Below, piece by piece: positions 47,458-59,293 of a stretch of DNA of 64,000 nucleotides. The stretch is from positions 124,001 to 188,000 of the forward strand of contig NJFT01000057.1 of NCBI GenBank assembly GCA_002221725.1, written 5' to 3'. The position numbers were made by a program, and so were the translations under genes. Origin of the DNA: Scedosporium boydii. Taxonomy: Eukaryota; Ascomycota; Sordariomycetes; Microascales; Microascaceae. The notes beneath the pieces were generated by a model that made no database searches, was not told where the DNA came from, and worked only from the letters and a program-made list of their open reading frames with translations. Within the stretch, counting starts at the first letter, position 1. Each line of letters opens with the position of its first letter.

Positions 47458-49305
47458 ATGGCGCATCCTCGGGAGTACCAGTATCAACCACTCTGTGGCC
47501 CAAGGACCATCAGGGTTCTTGATCTCGCGCCGGGAATAGAGGCTGATAAAGTTCAATGTGAATTACGGCACATCGAGTTGGGCGCGGAAAACTTTGAAGC
47601 GTTGTCCTATGTCTGGGGCAAACCGAACAAGACGCGAGTGGTTGATTGCGGAGGCGAAACCATAAGCATTACCGATAGTCTTCACTCTGCATTGATCCGA
47701 CTTCGACGGGGAAAGGAGGCTAGAGTGATTTGGGCAGACGCCATCTGTATGTTTCATGTGTGCTCCTTCGGGGTTATATGCTGCGACGTGTCCCGCTAAC
47801 TTTTCGTATGCATCAACCAAAACGACAATAATGAACGAAGCCAGCAAGTCCAAATCATGGTCGATATATACCGATCATCGAGCATGACCCTTATATGGCT
47901 GGGGGACGAAACGGATGAACTGAAAGACTCGTTCTCGTCCATTCAGGATGCTCGAAGCAGCTTTCCCCTCACCCATCCTGCAACTATCAACTTCCCCATG
48001 GAAACTTTTCAGAAAACCTACAACTGCGATTTATCCAAGGTTACAATGCACCTTACCTACCGGTTCGACTGGAAGCCCATCGTTTCCATGCTTCGGTTAC
48101 CCTGGTTCCGTCGTAAGTGGATCATCTAGGAAGTAGCTATGTCGAACAAGGCTACACCCGTATGCGGTTTTCGAACTCTTTCCTGGGACGTCCTCGAGGA
48201 GCTCATCATCTACGTCCAAACCTTGGGGATCACTTTTCTCGCTGACAACACCTGGGACCCGGCTGTCTTTGTTGCCAGGATGAACCTCTACTTCATGACA
48301 CAGACTCGATGCTTCAAAGCGCATCAAAGCATCGCCATTTTGCTGAAAAATTCCAGGAAATTCGACTGCACCAATCCGAGAGATCACCTCTTCGCACTTC
48401 TAAGTATGGCGACCGACGCGGCTGCTGAATCCGAACTCTTGAAACCCAACTACGAGTTGCCGATGCAAGAGATTTGCAGAAGGTTTGCCGTCTGGTCGGT
48501 CACCATCATGGGCAGTCTAGAATTCCTGTCCCTGGGCTTCGAAGTGGATCTCGACAAAGATGACTGGCCAACGTGGGTGCCGAATCTTACCAGATCAAGC
48601 GGAGAACAAACGCTCTCAGCAGACACGCACTTTTGCGCAGGCTCAGGCCTCAGTCCGCAGCTCTATTACTGCCCTGCAGACCACAGCCTTACCGTCACCG
48701 GGCTTATCGTAGACACGGTGCAACGTCTAGGTCCCGAGCCCCGGCGGATCAAGCCGGAACATTGGAGCATGATGGAGTTTACGCCGGAGCCGGTCCTGGA
48801 AGAGATGCACTGGATGGCCGAGTGCGGGCGCCTAGCTAGCGACCTGCCCCCGAATGGCATGTCTCCCGGGCGCTGGGAGCAGTTCTGGCGGACGCTGATC
48901 TGGGACACAGGATTCGGCCCCGACTTCCCGCCTGCCGCAGCGTCCGACGCTGTCTTTAGGGTTTTCAGAACACGGTGTACGCTGCTGCTCGCAATTGGAA
49001 ACCACGAGGACGATTGGCGGGGGCAGTTTCAGGAAGATCAGCGGACATTCGGCACTGCCCACGATTGTGCTTTTGAGGAGAGGCGATTTTGTTGCACGGA
49101 GGAGAATCGTCTGGCTTGTGTGCCAGGGAAGACGAAGATAGGAGACGAAATTTGCGTGCTTTACGGCGGTAAAACGCCCTATGTCATTCGACCTTGTGGA
49201 AAGGGGAGGTATAAATTCGTGGGCATTTGTTACTTGGACGGCATGATGCACGGAGAAGCCCTGAGCATGACCTTGGAGGAGAAGGAATTTGTGTTTGTGC
49301 GATAG
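47458..49305 (+). pseudogene. HET-domain (heterokaryon incompatibility) gene, disrupted
   Basis: A start ATG at 47458 opens a typical small HET protein: YQPL...RTIRVLDL, then FEALSYVWG, SLHSALIRLR, WADAICINQND..ERSQQVQIM and WLGDE (HET domain), with a long C-terminal half to 49305. Two lesions are visible. The intron after WADAI has a good GTATGT donor (47747) and a CTAAC branch site, but the expected AG acceptor at 47808-47809 reads AT. The codon at 48127-48129, where family members have Gln in the W-x-x-Q-E motif, is TAG, and the homologous frame continues unbroken afterwards. HET proteins trigger incompatibility cell death after fusion of unlike hyphae. The copy is probably non-functional, or makes only an N-terminal fragment. 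A sequencing error is possible for either change but less likely for both. Confidence 0.85.
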
Positions 49306-52300
49306 GCTAATAGCGTGCTGTTTTACATAGTTATCATCAATTCTCATCACTCTTCGTAGACCCTCGTTATCGAAGCTGACCGCTCATCAGCCGTTCATCC
49401 ATCAAGAGCGTTTGGATTGGGACGGCAATTGGCACGATGCCACTGCACAAGTCGCAATTTCCATATTAGCAGAAGTCTATTAGCGTTCAGGATGCAGTAC
49501 CTCTACTCGCCATCCTCCCTTCCTCCCCCCTTGTATCGGCGAGACCTGAAAGCTCTACGGAGGCATCGGCATTTGAAATATTGTGCAGCCCGCCAAAGTC
49601 GTTTAAGCCCACAGCGGACCATACCATGCTTTGACGCTCTCCAATTGCGGCATCCCTGCGGTTGGTTCGGATACTAAAATTCCAGATTCGAAGGCACTCA
49701 AGAGGTGGGGGAAGGACGGACATCAGAAGTTGTATCGTTGTGGAATCGAAGACGAGCTTGAGGAGAGAAGTGGTATTTGGTATTTGGTATGTATCGAAAG
49801 AGGAGCACTCCTTCACATCAAAAATGGGACGGGGCAGGCTTCATGGCAAACACCGTGGCAAAATTGGAGGAATCAGAAAACGGCATTCTCGACACCTCAC
49901 ACTCAAATTCCCGTGCACAATTCCAAGTACCCTTTGCCGGAGATTCAGAGTGATTGCCTGCCGCTCAGGATCTCTCTTATGAGACCGAAGCATAAGAAGG
50001 TGGCAGATCAAGCTCGGAAGAGGTTCCGGGATTGTATGGATCAGTCTCCCTTATCTGCAGCAAGGAAACCTTCTCAGCGTCGAAAGCAATGGTTCAAAAT
50101 AGACTCGGCTCGAAAGAGGCTCACTCGACCAAAAAATCATGTAACTTACAGGTTGGTCCAGATAATAGCGTAGAGCAGCTTCGGTCTCGTCTATTCGGTA
50201 CAGATCGTCATATCTTTCTAATCACATGCAAATGCCCAATTTGTACACCAATTGATCTCCAGTCTCGCTGAGAAGCGGCAACGACCATCGAGTCCGTCCA
50301 CAATGGACAAGATCCCTGGGCACGAGGGAAAGGCTTGCTTACCCCGGCATGTGATTCAGCACCGCGACTAATCTAAAGAGATCAAAACTTGTAGTTTAGA
50401 TACGGCATCACCGACCAGCCCACCACAGCTCCTCCCGCGGAGAACTGTGATGCACTCAGAAATGACGTCATTAGAACTTTCTCGCCAGGAGCATACGTCA
50501 TACAGGTCGTGCGTTGACCAAGCGGTCACTTCGTGCCTCTTCACCAGGGCATAGGCATTAAAAAGAGGGGGGATGGAGTTAAATGTATATGTATTCTCTT
50601 TTTCTTAAATGATCCTTAATTCTGCATTGATAGCTACAAGAGGTTCGAAGAAATTGAGGAGGGTTACAAGTCGGGTTATGTATCTGTCCGACCACTCTCT
50701 CGTGCAAAGGTATGCGCTTTATAGGCAACTGGAGCGCCGAACAAACGTGGGTGACGACCAGACGTGCCTAGGTTCTCTAAAATATCTTCTTTCCTTTTCT
50801 TTAAATAGAAACGGACTGATACAAGACTGAAGGTTGGTCTTTTCTGCGCCTCAGGGCATAGGCATCAGTGGAATTATAGATTCAAGGTTGGAATCGGATC
50901 AGGATCCGAGGAGAATAATTAAGGCCCATCCATAAGCTCTTATGAGCACCAAACTGTAGAGGTCAAACCGTTTCTTCTTTTTTTTGCTCCCAAGAGAAGG
51001 CCATCCTCTGAGCAATGTCCGCAGGTGAAAAGGTCCCGCGGAACAGGTCGACCGAGATTGGAAAGGCAACCCCATATCAACCCTGAGAGCCTGTCATATG
51101 CGAAGTTGCAAGAGAATGAATATGGCATTGACGAATACAGCCCCGCCCTCGTCTCCCCAGAATGTCGATTGCTTGAAACTAAATTTGATCCCTGATTCAT
51201 TCATCCGATGACTCCCGAGTTGTTTGCGGGGCTTGGCTTGGGCCCGGTGTTTGTGAGGCGCCGGAACTAGTTCCCATTCCGGGATCGATAAACATTCAAA
51301 ATGCTCAATTCAAGGAAATACGATCGCCGCGGTCGCCTTTTGAGACGGCGAGCCAGCGACTCCATTCAGGCCGGATGCTTCTAATATGGGTCTGAGGCTA
51401 AGGAAGTGGCAGTACTATCCTTTGTACTCAACCAGAGGAAGGAAACGCCTTCGCTCGTCCCGTCTCTTTCGGGTACCACACCACAACACCGATGTTCGTC
51501 TCCCACCTCCATTTCGACGCGTTTGGACAGCGCTGAGAAATCATAGTCTTCACGGCACTTCTCTATCGAATTCCCAGATGTTGATGGTTCAATTGATGAA
51601 ACTTTGCACACCGGCGCTAAGCTCATTAAATTCGTGTTTCCCAGCGAGATAGAAGGATTACCAGGTGCGACGACGACTGCCGTTCTATCTTGCGCCAGCC
51701 TGGGAATGTGTCAATTGATCTCTACATATCTACAAGGGTACTAGAGGAGGAAGCGAAAATGGACAGGACCAACAGTACCTTCAGCCAGACACTTGACTCT
51801 ACAACGAGGTACCACCATCACCCTCACTTTCACTAGCAACAAGAAAGTTGGTTATGACTATTGTGGTTCCTTCCTTCCCATTCAAAAACAATCTAGGTTT
51901 CGTGCAGCTGAGCCTGCCTTCCCCTCTCCTGTAGGTTCATTGTTAACTTGGTACTTGTTCGGTATTATTAATTCTCAAAACGAGTGAATTTACATTTTGA
52001 TGTTTCCCGCTTTTGACTTGGGATGCGGCTTCCTGCACTGCTGCTTTCAAATTTCTTATTACCTGACAGCAGCAAGCTTCCTTCCCCTTCATTGTGCTTG
52101 GCAATATCGAATTTCTGATCGCGACCGGGAACTCAGGCCATATAGGCGGACTAGGGCCCATCTTCCTGCTAATTTTCCCTTCAGACCTCGTACCACCTGG
52201 AATCTAGAGCATTTACATTGGTGAGATATATATAGTATTGGGTTAGCAGGTGTCACAGGGAAAGTTCCCGTCAAAGATAGCAGCCCGAATTGTGGAAGGA

Positions 52301-53690
52301 GTCAGGTCCCCGTTACCTCATCTTCTCGGCTTTAAGTTCTTGTCAGATAATCGGACTGTCGAGGTTTCTAGGTTGCTGCGTAGATTTTACCATCGTCTCG
52401 TCTTTTTCACCAACCTTTGACCTTTGCCGGGAGCCAATTCCCTTATTTGGGTTTACGACGTCATCTTTCCTACCTCTGCTTAGCACCAGGCCTCCATCCA
52501 CATTCATCCGCTCCATACTTTCCGCCACCTCCATCCTGATGTATATGCAACTGCATGTAGCTCATGTAGCTATTCACCTCAAGTACCTACCCCTCCTCCA
52601 TCTCTACTATACCTGACCTGGTACCATCGTAGGAAGCAGGAGCTCTGGGCATCTTCACCGTATTTCCGACCTGGTATCTCCACAGTACCGTTCATGACAG
52701 GAGTAGCGAACCGGGAACTTACACCCTCCTTCCTCTCCCCTGGTTCTTTCTTTGCTCAACGATTTGCCCTGGAGGATGTAACTAGTTCCCATCATGCCCC
52801 TCCCAGCCGCGGCTTCTTACAACATCCTTTCATCATGCCACCTCGATGGCAACTTAGATTCCTTCTAGCAACACACCTCGACATTCTGCATCGACGTGAA
52901 TTGTTTCACCGAGAGCTGAGGATCCTTTACAACCCCTTATCAATTGATCTCGGCTGTGGGGTTCTCGACTCGAGCGAGCTTTCCCCTGCGCCGCACTCTC
53001 GTCATATCGAAACTTCAGATCTGTCAGAACCCTGAGGGCTCCATCTCTGAAGCTTCACATATCCAAGACGGTCCGCAATATCACATCTTCTGGGAAACGA
53101 CTCGACAGAACGCATTCCTTCTAAGCTGATCAAAGGGATCTCGGCACACTCGAAATCCGCGAAGCCAAGCGAAAGAATAGAACAGCCATCTATTATCACC
53201 TGATTGGCATTCTCTTTCTTTCCGCAGGCCAACTTTACCTAAATTCTACCTGGAATTTACATTCTAAACGGCGTCACCTTTCCGGATTGCGCAAAGATAC
53301 GTCTTCCCGAACCATACACAATCCTAATCTATAAGGGAATACGTTCCTCCTGTTGCCGACCCCACCAACCCATCCTTGTATCATAAAGTGCCACCCGGAG
53401 CCACACCACCTTCAGAGCTCCCCGGTGACGTATCCCCCTCCTCCACCCTTCGCTTCCTCAACGTCGGACTCCACGCTGTCGATCACTTTGCCATCGAGCT
53501 GCCCTGGTTGGCCCAGAAGGACAAAAGAAAGCCGCAAGCGCGAACCCACGGAAACATTATCATTAACGGCTCAGACGTAATCCCATAGGACAGGGGCAAA
53601 GGTCCGCCCGCAACACCTCGAAAGAACGGTAGATTTAATCGACTACCCCTACCTGTTCTCCGCCGGCGGGGAGATATAGAAACATAAACG
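49306..53690. other. 4.4 kb gene-free region between the HET relic and the bZIP gene
   Basis: I found no convincing coding or RNA gene. The longest frame (about 49631-50173 on +) has no ATG at its start and no recognisable domain. Several CAATTGAT motifs are present (50249, 51588, 51710, and a perfect ATCAATTGAT at 52939-52948). The last 1 kb probably includes a long leader of the bZIP gene with short upstream open frames. Confidence 0.5.
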
Positions 53691-54518
53691 ATGACCATGC
53701 CTCCGCCCTATTTTGACGACTACGTCCCTCTTGGCGACGTTCCGAGCCGGCAGAACCCAACCTATAATCAATACTACCCAGGAGCAAACAGCACCATCCC
53801 AGTTACCACTGCAGCTACCTCTAGTATCCCTTTCGTCCCTAACGCCATGTCCACGAGCACTTGCGTTGCTACCACTACTGCCTGTATCAACCCCCTTGGC
53901 CATCGCGGGTCTGGCCCCTTTGACGAATCGAGAAGCGTCAAGACGAAATCCCCTTCCCCGAACGGGGATGCGTCCATGCGAACATTGTCGACAAGCAGTG
54001 CATCAACAAAGATGTCGAACAGAACCAGCATATCAAGCAAGTCATCGGCACCATCCCTTGATCCTATCTCTCCCCCGTCTTCATCTAAGCGAAAAGCCCG
54101 ATCAAACACTCGTCTTGACTCCGCCGCAATGGGTGGTGGTGATAGTACTAAGCGTGACAAGTTCCTGGAGAGGAATCGCATCGCCGCGAGCAAATGCAGA
54201 CAACGGAAGAAAGAGTGGATCAGCGGACTTGAAGAGACCAAAAACGGACTCGAAACTCAAAATTCGCACTTACAGATGGAATACCATGGTCTCTTGGGCG
54301 AAGTCAGCCGAATGAAAACCCAAATCATGGCACACGCCAACTGCCATGATCCTAACATCGATAAATGGATTGAGAACGAGGCACGCCGGTTCGTCCAGGG
54401 TCAGGAACCCACAGATTATCAAACCTCTGTTGATTTCGCGGGACCTGGACCATATCCCAACCCCGGTGGCCCATCTTTTCCCATGAACTACGAGGGATAC
54501 CCTGACGAGGGTGAGTGA
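53691..54518 (+). CDS. bZIP transcription factor, ATF/CREB type (AtfB-like)
   Basis: An open frame of 275 aa. The N-terminal half is Ser/Thr/Pro-rich. The basic region lies near residues 153-175 with KFLERNRIAASKCRQRKK, containing the bZIP signature N-x-x-A-A-x-x-C-R. A leucine zipper starts at the LEETKNGLETQNSHL segment, and the C-terminal extension MAHANCHDPNIDKWIENEARRF is typical of fungal ATF/CREB stress factors related to AtfB/Atf1. Such factors bind CRE-like sites and act downstream of the stress MAP kinase in oxidative stress and conidiation, so that role is inferred from the family. The stop codon overlaps a GTGAGT sequence, so an intron and a further exon cannot be excluded. Confidence 0.85.
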   Translation: MTMPPPYFDDYVPLGDVPSRQNPTYNQYYPGANSTIPVTTAATSSIPFVPNAMSTSTCVATTTACINPLGHRGSGPFDESRSVKTKSPSPNGDASMRTLSTSSASTKMSNRTSISSKSSAPSLDPISPPSSSKRKARSNTRLDSAAMGGGDSTKRDKFLERNRIAASKCRQRKKEWISGLEETKNGLETQNSHLQMEYHGLLGEVSRMKTQIMAHANCHDPNIDKWIENEARRFVQGQEPTDYQTSVDFAGPGPYPNPGGPSFPMNYEGYPDEGE

Positions 54519-55843
54519 ATTCCAAGGTTGCTTGGACTACAGAGCAAACGGGATGAGTCCCTGTCGCTACGATCATATCGACCAGAAACCAACATCGCCA
54601 TCATCTTTACCTTGGGACATCCAATTCGGATGGCCCTCCTATTCATGCAAAAGCCCCTGCGCACCGAGCAACCCTACACTAAGGACCGATCCTCCAACTT
54701 ACACGTTCTTCCCCGTGCGCAGGTTCAAAGATACCACCGACGCAAGCAGCATTGTCGACCAAGTTTCCACACCCATTGGATCGCCCAGAAGAAAGAGATC
54801 GCCGAGATTTCGTGTGCGTATAATAGGCAAGATGCAATGGATTTGAAGATGACCCGGGGTTTCTGGGGTTCCAGAAGAGATTAGGGATATTAAAGAAGCT
54901 CTGAGAGCGCAGCGGGAGTATCAGCTTGCACCGGTCAGCTGATTGTAAGATTAACTTTCATCTAATTTTGGGCGTGCGCAGAGGTTGAAGTTATGGATTC
55001 ACCGGGGATGAATTATGGCGTCAAGCAATTCCCGTTTGTGACCTTGGACTTTGGGGACGAATGGAGACCGAACGGGGGAGCAAATCGTGGCGAGAGAGAG
55101 AGGATGTTGATGATGACAGACAGGCTGAGAAGCAGTGTTTAACTACCGATTTCGGTTACAGTGGAGGAGTTAGGGCGGACATTCTGTTTCAACTATCACT
55201 TATGATACTTGCTGGCTTTGGTTTTGGAGTTGGGAGTTATAATACATGGTCGCCTCGACGGTGGGTTGGCTGGATCGGACTGGTTTACAACGCAAAATAA
55301 TCGGATCAGGAATCGGACAAGGGAAATGAAGTTACGGAAAGGGATAACAGGGTCACTTATGGATCGAGAAAGGCTGGGCGAAGTATCCTACGGGAAGTCT
55401 TCAGGTTGGGCTACCGATTTGCTTCCATGATGAATTACGAACGGGTGTTATTAGTATTGGCGGTTGTATGCTCTCCTTGTTCTTAGATGGCATAGTTTAC
55501 TTGCCTACGGGAATCGATTTCCACCAAATTGCGATAGCAACCTCTTTCTCGAGCTAAAGACTCGGATGCTGACGGTTGTAATTAGAGAGCCGTCGCGCAT
55601 CATGTACGTGAGTCACTGCCAGACACTGTGAGCTTTTGAAGAAGATGGCAGGTAGGTATGCGTAAGTTCTATACATTGTTTCCTAACTTTAGGGGACTAT
55701 ATTCTACAAGAGTACACGGTCGTGATAACGACCAACGAATGTACGCGTTTCTCCTTTTCTCCTCGCTTCCCGGCACCCTCCTTCAAACACCGCGTTTCCA
55801 TTCCAGCATTCCCACCCGGGTCTAAAGCTTCCGCGAATACCAG
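54519..55843. other. intergenic, bZIP to uL4m 3' end
   Basis: 1.3 kb without a recognised gene. The left part could contain an additional 3' exon of the bZIP gene if the GTGAGT at its stop is used as a donor. Confidence 0.45.
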
Positions 55844-57029
55844 TTACTCCGCACCAGCCGCCGCCGAAACGGCAGCGGCCTCGGGCAAAGCCGAGCTGAA
55901 AGCAACCTGTGTCACAAGATCGCTCTGATGCTCGTCAATCATACGGCGCAGAGCCGAGCGCTCAACGACGACGCGGCCCTCGGTAAGGAGATCCTTGACA
56001 TCGACGTCCTCAACCTCGAGCGCACGGCCATCCTCACCCGCGAGGGCAACGGCATCAAAAAGCGTAGCGCGGGGATCCGAAGTGACGAAGAGCGTACGAC
56101 CGAACTCGCGGCCCCAGTTATGAGCCGACATGAGCTGCTTAGCCTGCTTGCGAAGGTACCCGTCCTTAAGGTCACCCTTGATGTAGTCGGCCTGGACGAG
56201 CATATGGTAATCCTCAGAAAGCGGCAGATCCATTCCATCCTCGCAAACAACGAGGTCCCCGCGCCTGTAGCGGTACGAAAGCGCAGTGCGCCACGCCTTA
56301 TCGTACACCTTTCGGGGCAAGTTGGTCGAGAAGTCTCTCGGGTGCGGGCCGTGGGATTTGCCTCCTCCGCGGATGAGGGGACTCTGCTTGGAGCCCTGGC
56401 GGGCGCGGCCGGTACCTTTTTGGGGGCGGATCTTGCGGTGGGAGCCGTGGACTTCCCAGCGGGTCTTGGAGGAGGCGGAGCCCTGGCGGGTGTTGTCGCC
56501 TTCGTAGACGACGGCGAGGTGGAGGAGGTCGCGGCGGAGGGGGAGGTAGAGGTGTTTGACGGACCAGTCTTCGAGGGAGATGGGTTCGAGGTGGGGGAAG
56601 GTGTGGATGGTGACGGGGACGGTTGATACTGTAAAATGGATGTTAGTATTCTACTTTCAGGTGGGTGGTGGTTTCTGCCACTAGAGACCAGACGAGCAGA
56701 GGGAGAAAGAAATGGACTGGCGTACTCGGATTCCAGGTTGTGGAGGTTGTGAGTCTGGACTGCGTCGACGTCTCGCTGGGAGTAGGTGCTTCTGTCGCTA
56801 GGGATCGGCTGAAGGATGTTGGGACGAAAGCCCGGCTCTGTTCACAATCAATTGATTAGCTGGATGAAAATAACTCGGACTTGTCATGCATAGCTTAACC
56901 CATGGGAAAACGTACCTGTGTCGCAGCGGCCGCCGACCGGAGGAGACTCGTCCTGGTCGTCAAGCAACCAGGCGATATGCTGAGGGCCTTTAACGCCTCA
57001 TTGAGGCTCCGTACGCCTTTGGACGCCAT
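55844..57029 (-). CDS. YML6: Mitochondrial large-subunit ribosomal protein uL4m
   Basis: Three exons on the minus strand (56916-57029, 56726-56837, 55844-56628) give about 336 aa. The first two exons encode an Arg/Ser/Ala-rich presequence (SRSLATEAP). Exon 3 has the bacterial L4 core: LRRDLLHLAVVYEGDNTRQGSASSKTR..., KIRPQKGTGRARQGS, PLIRGGGKSHGPHPRDFSTNLPRKV and FVTSD. uL4 lines the exit tunnel of the mitoribosome and buries its loop in rRNA. Splice phases close exactly. The gene is divergent from the mL38 gene, with 412 bp between the start codons. Confidence 0.92.
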
Positions 57030-57441
57030 GTTTATGACTTCCTATATCCTCAATGTGTCCACAACCTGAGGATTCTTCCGTGGTGCGACAGTCGTTTGTC
57101 CCGGCCGGCAGATTCCTTCAATCGATGAACAGAGAAATCGAGCCTCGTTTGAAGTCTTGTCGTCGCGAGAAAAATGAGCACACGAGAAAGTCTCGAGTGG
57201 TCCGTGCATAAAATGTCCTGATGCCGACAGCTGGTGGAGATTTGGCCAATGAGAAGATCCGAATTCAATTTTTAGTGGAGCTATTAAGGTACTCATCGAA
57301 TTTTTGATCCTCGACTTTTTGACCCTGCAAGCAGAAAAACGAGGGAAGGGATCGAGAGTTCTGCAGGAGGATATCCCATTCCCACTCGTAACTTTCCACC
57401 CTCCTATCAATTCCTCCACGGGCCCAGTCCAGATTCTCATC
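57030..57441. promoter_or_regulatory. divergent promoter of two mitoribosomal protein genes
   Basis: The 412-bp gap between the start codons of uL4m and mL38 must drive both genes. A CCAAT box is at 57246-57250, a candidate HAP/CBC site. Co-expression is an inference. Confidence 0.55.
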
Positions 57442-58883
57442 ATGTCGGCGTCCCAGGTCGCGCGGCCCTTAGTCCGCGGCCTCCGCCAAACCCTGGTGCT
57501 CCAACCAGCAACCATCCGATCCTTCTCCCTCTCGTCCGCCCACCTCAACACCTCCACGACGACAGAGCAGGCCACCAAGCCCGCTGCCGCCGACGACCAA
57601 CAGTTCAACCTCGACCCGAACACGGTCCTCGGCCGCCGCGCCGAGCGAGAACTCGCCAAATCCGGCAAACCCCCCGTCGGCTCGCGCCGCCGCCGCGCCG
57701 CGCTCCGCTCCAGCCCCAACGTGCCCTTCGAGCAGCTCCCCTACCAATGCTTCCAGGAGGCGAGGGCTATCATCCGTGCCGACAGGGAGGAGAAGGTCGA
57801 GGCGATACGCTCGGAGCTGGCCAAGATTGAGAGGCTGGAGGCGTTGGATCCGAGCAAGTTGAAGGGGGGCGAGAGGATGAAGGAGTTGAGATTGACGAGC
57901 TTGAGGGAGCATGTTGAGAAGTTGAAGATTTTGGCGGATATTAATGATCCTATTGTGAAGCGCAAGTTTGAAGATGGCCTTGGTATGCGTTTTATTCCCT
58001 TCTTTTCTGTCTTTCTTGTCCTCTCTCACTGGCATATCCTAACATTGCACGGTCAGGCGATATGAACAAACCCATCTACCGCTACCTCGCCGACCAAAAA
58101 TGGCGCTCCTACGACCGCAAAGTCGTCCTCCAACGCCTCTCGCAATTCCACATCGTCCCCGACCTCCTCCCCAAATTCGACCCCGTCGCCGACGTCCAGC
58201 TCTTCTTCCGCCGCGTCAAGGTCCCCGTCGGCACCCTCGTCAACAGCCTCGTCAGCGAGCTCCCGCCCCGTCTGCGCGTGCAAGTCTTTGACAAGGGCGA
58301 GCGCCTCGTCTCCGTCATCGTGGTCGACGCCGACGTGCCCGACCTCGACGCCGACAGCTTCACTAAGCGGTGCCACTACATGGCCGTCAATGTGCCTCTC
58401 TCGCCGGACTCTGGCTCCATCGCCTTTAGCAGGATCAAGGCCCCCGAGCAGCTCGCTGTGCCGTGGCTCCCTGCTTTCGCCCACAAGGGCTCGCCGTACC
58501 ACCGTCTTGCCGTTTTCGTCCTCGAGCAGAAGCCCGGCGAGACCCTTGATGCTGAGAAGTTGAGGGGCCTCTATAACAAGGGCGCCGAGGGCCGCGGATT
58601 CAGCCTGAAGAGCTTCCGTGACAAGTTCGGCCTTTCGCCCGTGGGCTTCAACTTGTTCCGTACTGTTTGGGATGAGAACACCGCGGCGGTCATGGGCCGC
58701 GCCGGTATCGAGGGCGCTGATCTCGAGTTCAGGCGCGTCAGAGTCCACTCGATGAAGCCGGAGAGGAAGCCCAAGGGTTGGGAGGCGAAGAGGCAGGGTC
58801 CCAAGTACAGACACCTTTGGAAGTATACCAAGAGAATCAGGGGATTGTCCAGCGGCAAGAAGTGGACGAAGAGGGGCAACTAA
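57442..58883 (+). CDS. MRPL35: Mitochondrial large-subunit ribosomal protein mL38 (Mrpl35)
   Basis: Two exons (57442-57982, 58057-58883) give about 455 aa. The N terminus is a mitochondrial presequence (RPLVRGLRQTL, SFSLSSAHL). PFEQLPYQCFQEAR and a long charged helix follow, then a C-terminal domain related to phosphatidylethanolamine-binding proteins (VFDKGERLVSVIVVDADVPD, YMAVNVPLS, PYHRLAVFVLEQ, FRDKFGLSPVGFNLFRTVWDE). This architecture identifies mL38, called Mrpl35/YmL35 in yeast. It sits at the central protuberance of the mitoribosome. The very basic tail ends in KKWTKRGN. Its promoter is shared with uL4m. Confidence 0.92.
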
Positions 58884-59293
58884 GAGTGTGGAGGTGGAGA
58901 GGAAGTACGGGGTTGTTTGTAATGGGGAAGATGAGGTTGAGAGAGGGAGAAATTGGGGATGGCTGTACATTATGTGTATTATGCTGTTGAATATGAGGGA
59001 GATGGTTTTGTATGTGTATGCATATAGAAAAAAATTCCTAGGAAATCCTACTTTTTTGTTTTGTCTCAAAATCCCTTTGCCTTCTATTCCTCTTCAGCAG
59101 ACCAGTGAATGTAAATCATCAGTTCGTATTCATACATTTTATTGCTCTTCTATTCTATACATTCCAACCTCCCCCCCCCCCTTTTCGTCCTCTATCATAA
59201 TTCGGTGATGGGTATCAATGCCACCGAACAAGTCTTCTAGTTTATAGTACAACATTGAAACCTCCACATTAGCATCAAACCTCCCAAATTTCC
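58884..59293. other. short intergenic, convergent 3' ends
   Basis: 3' regions of mL38 and Pgs1, with AT-rich sequence and a run of about ten C residues near 59168. Nothing else seen. Confidence 0.5.

Noticed and set aside
48110..48129. GTAAGT...CTAG around the HET nonsense codon as an intron
   Set aside because: The interval is only 17 nt, far below the minimum workable intron length, and removing it would delete the conserved RKWII residues.
49631..50173. 180-codon frame downstream of the HET relic
   Set aside because: It has no ATG start, no recognisable domain and no splice-supported extension.
58053..59069. 338-codon frame antisense to the mL38 gene
   Set aside because: It mirrors the GC-rich codon usage of mL38, and the real product is on the plus strand.
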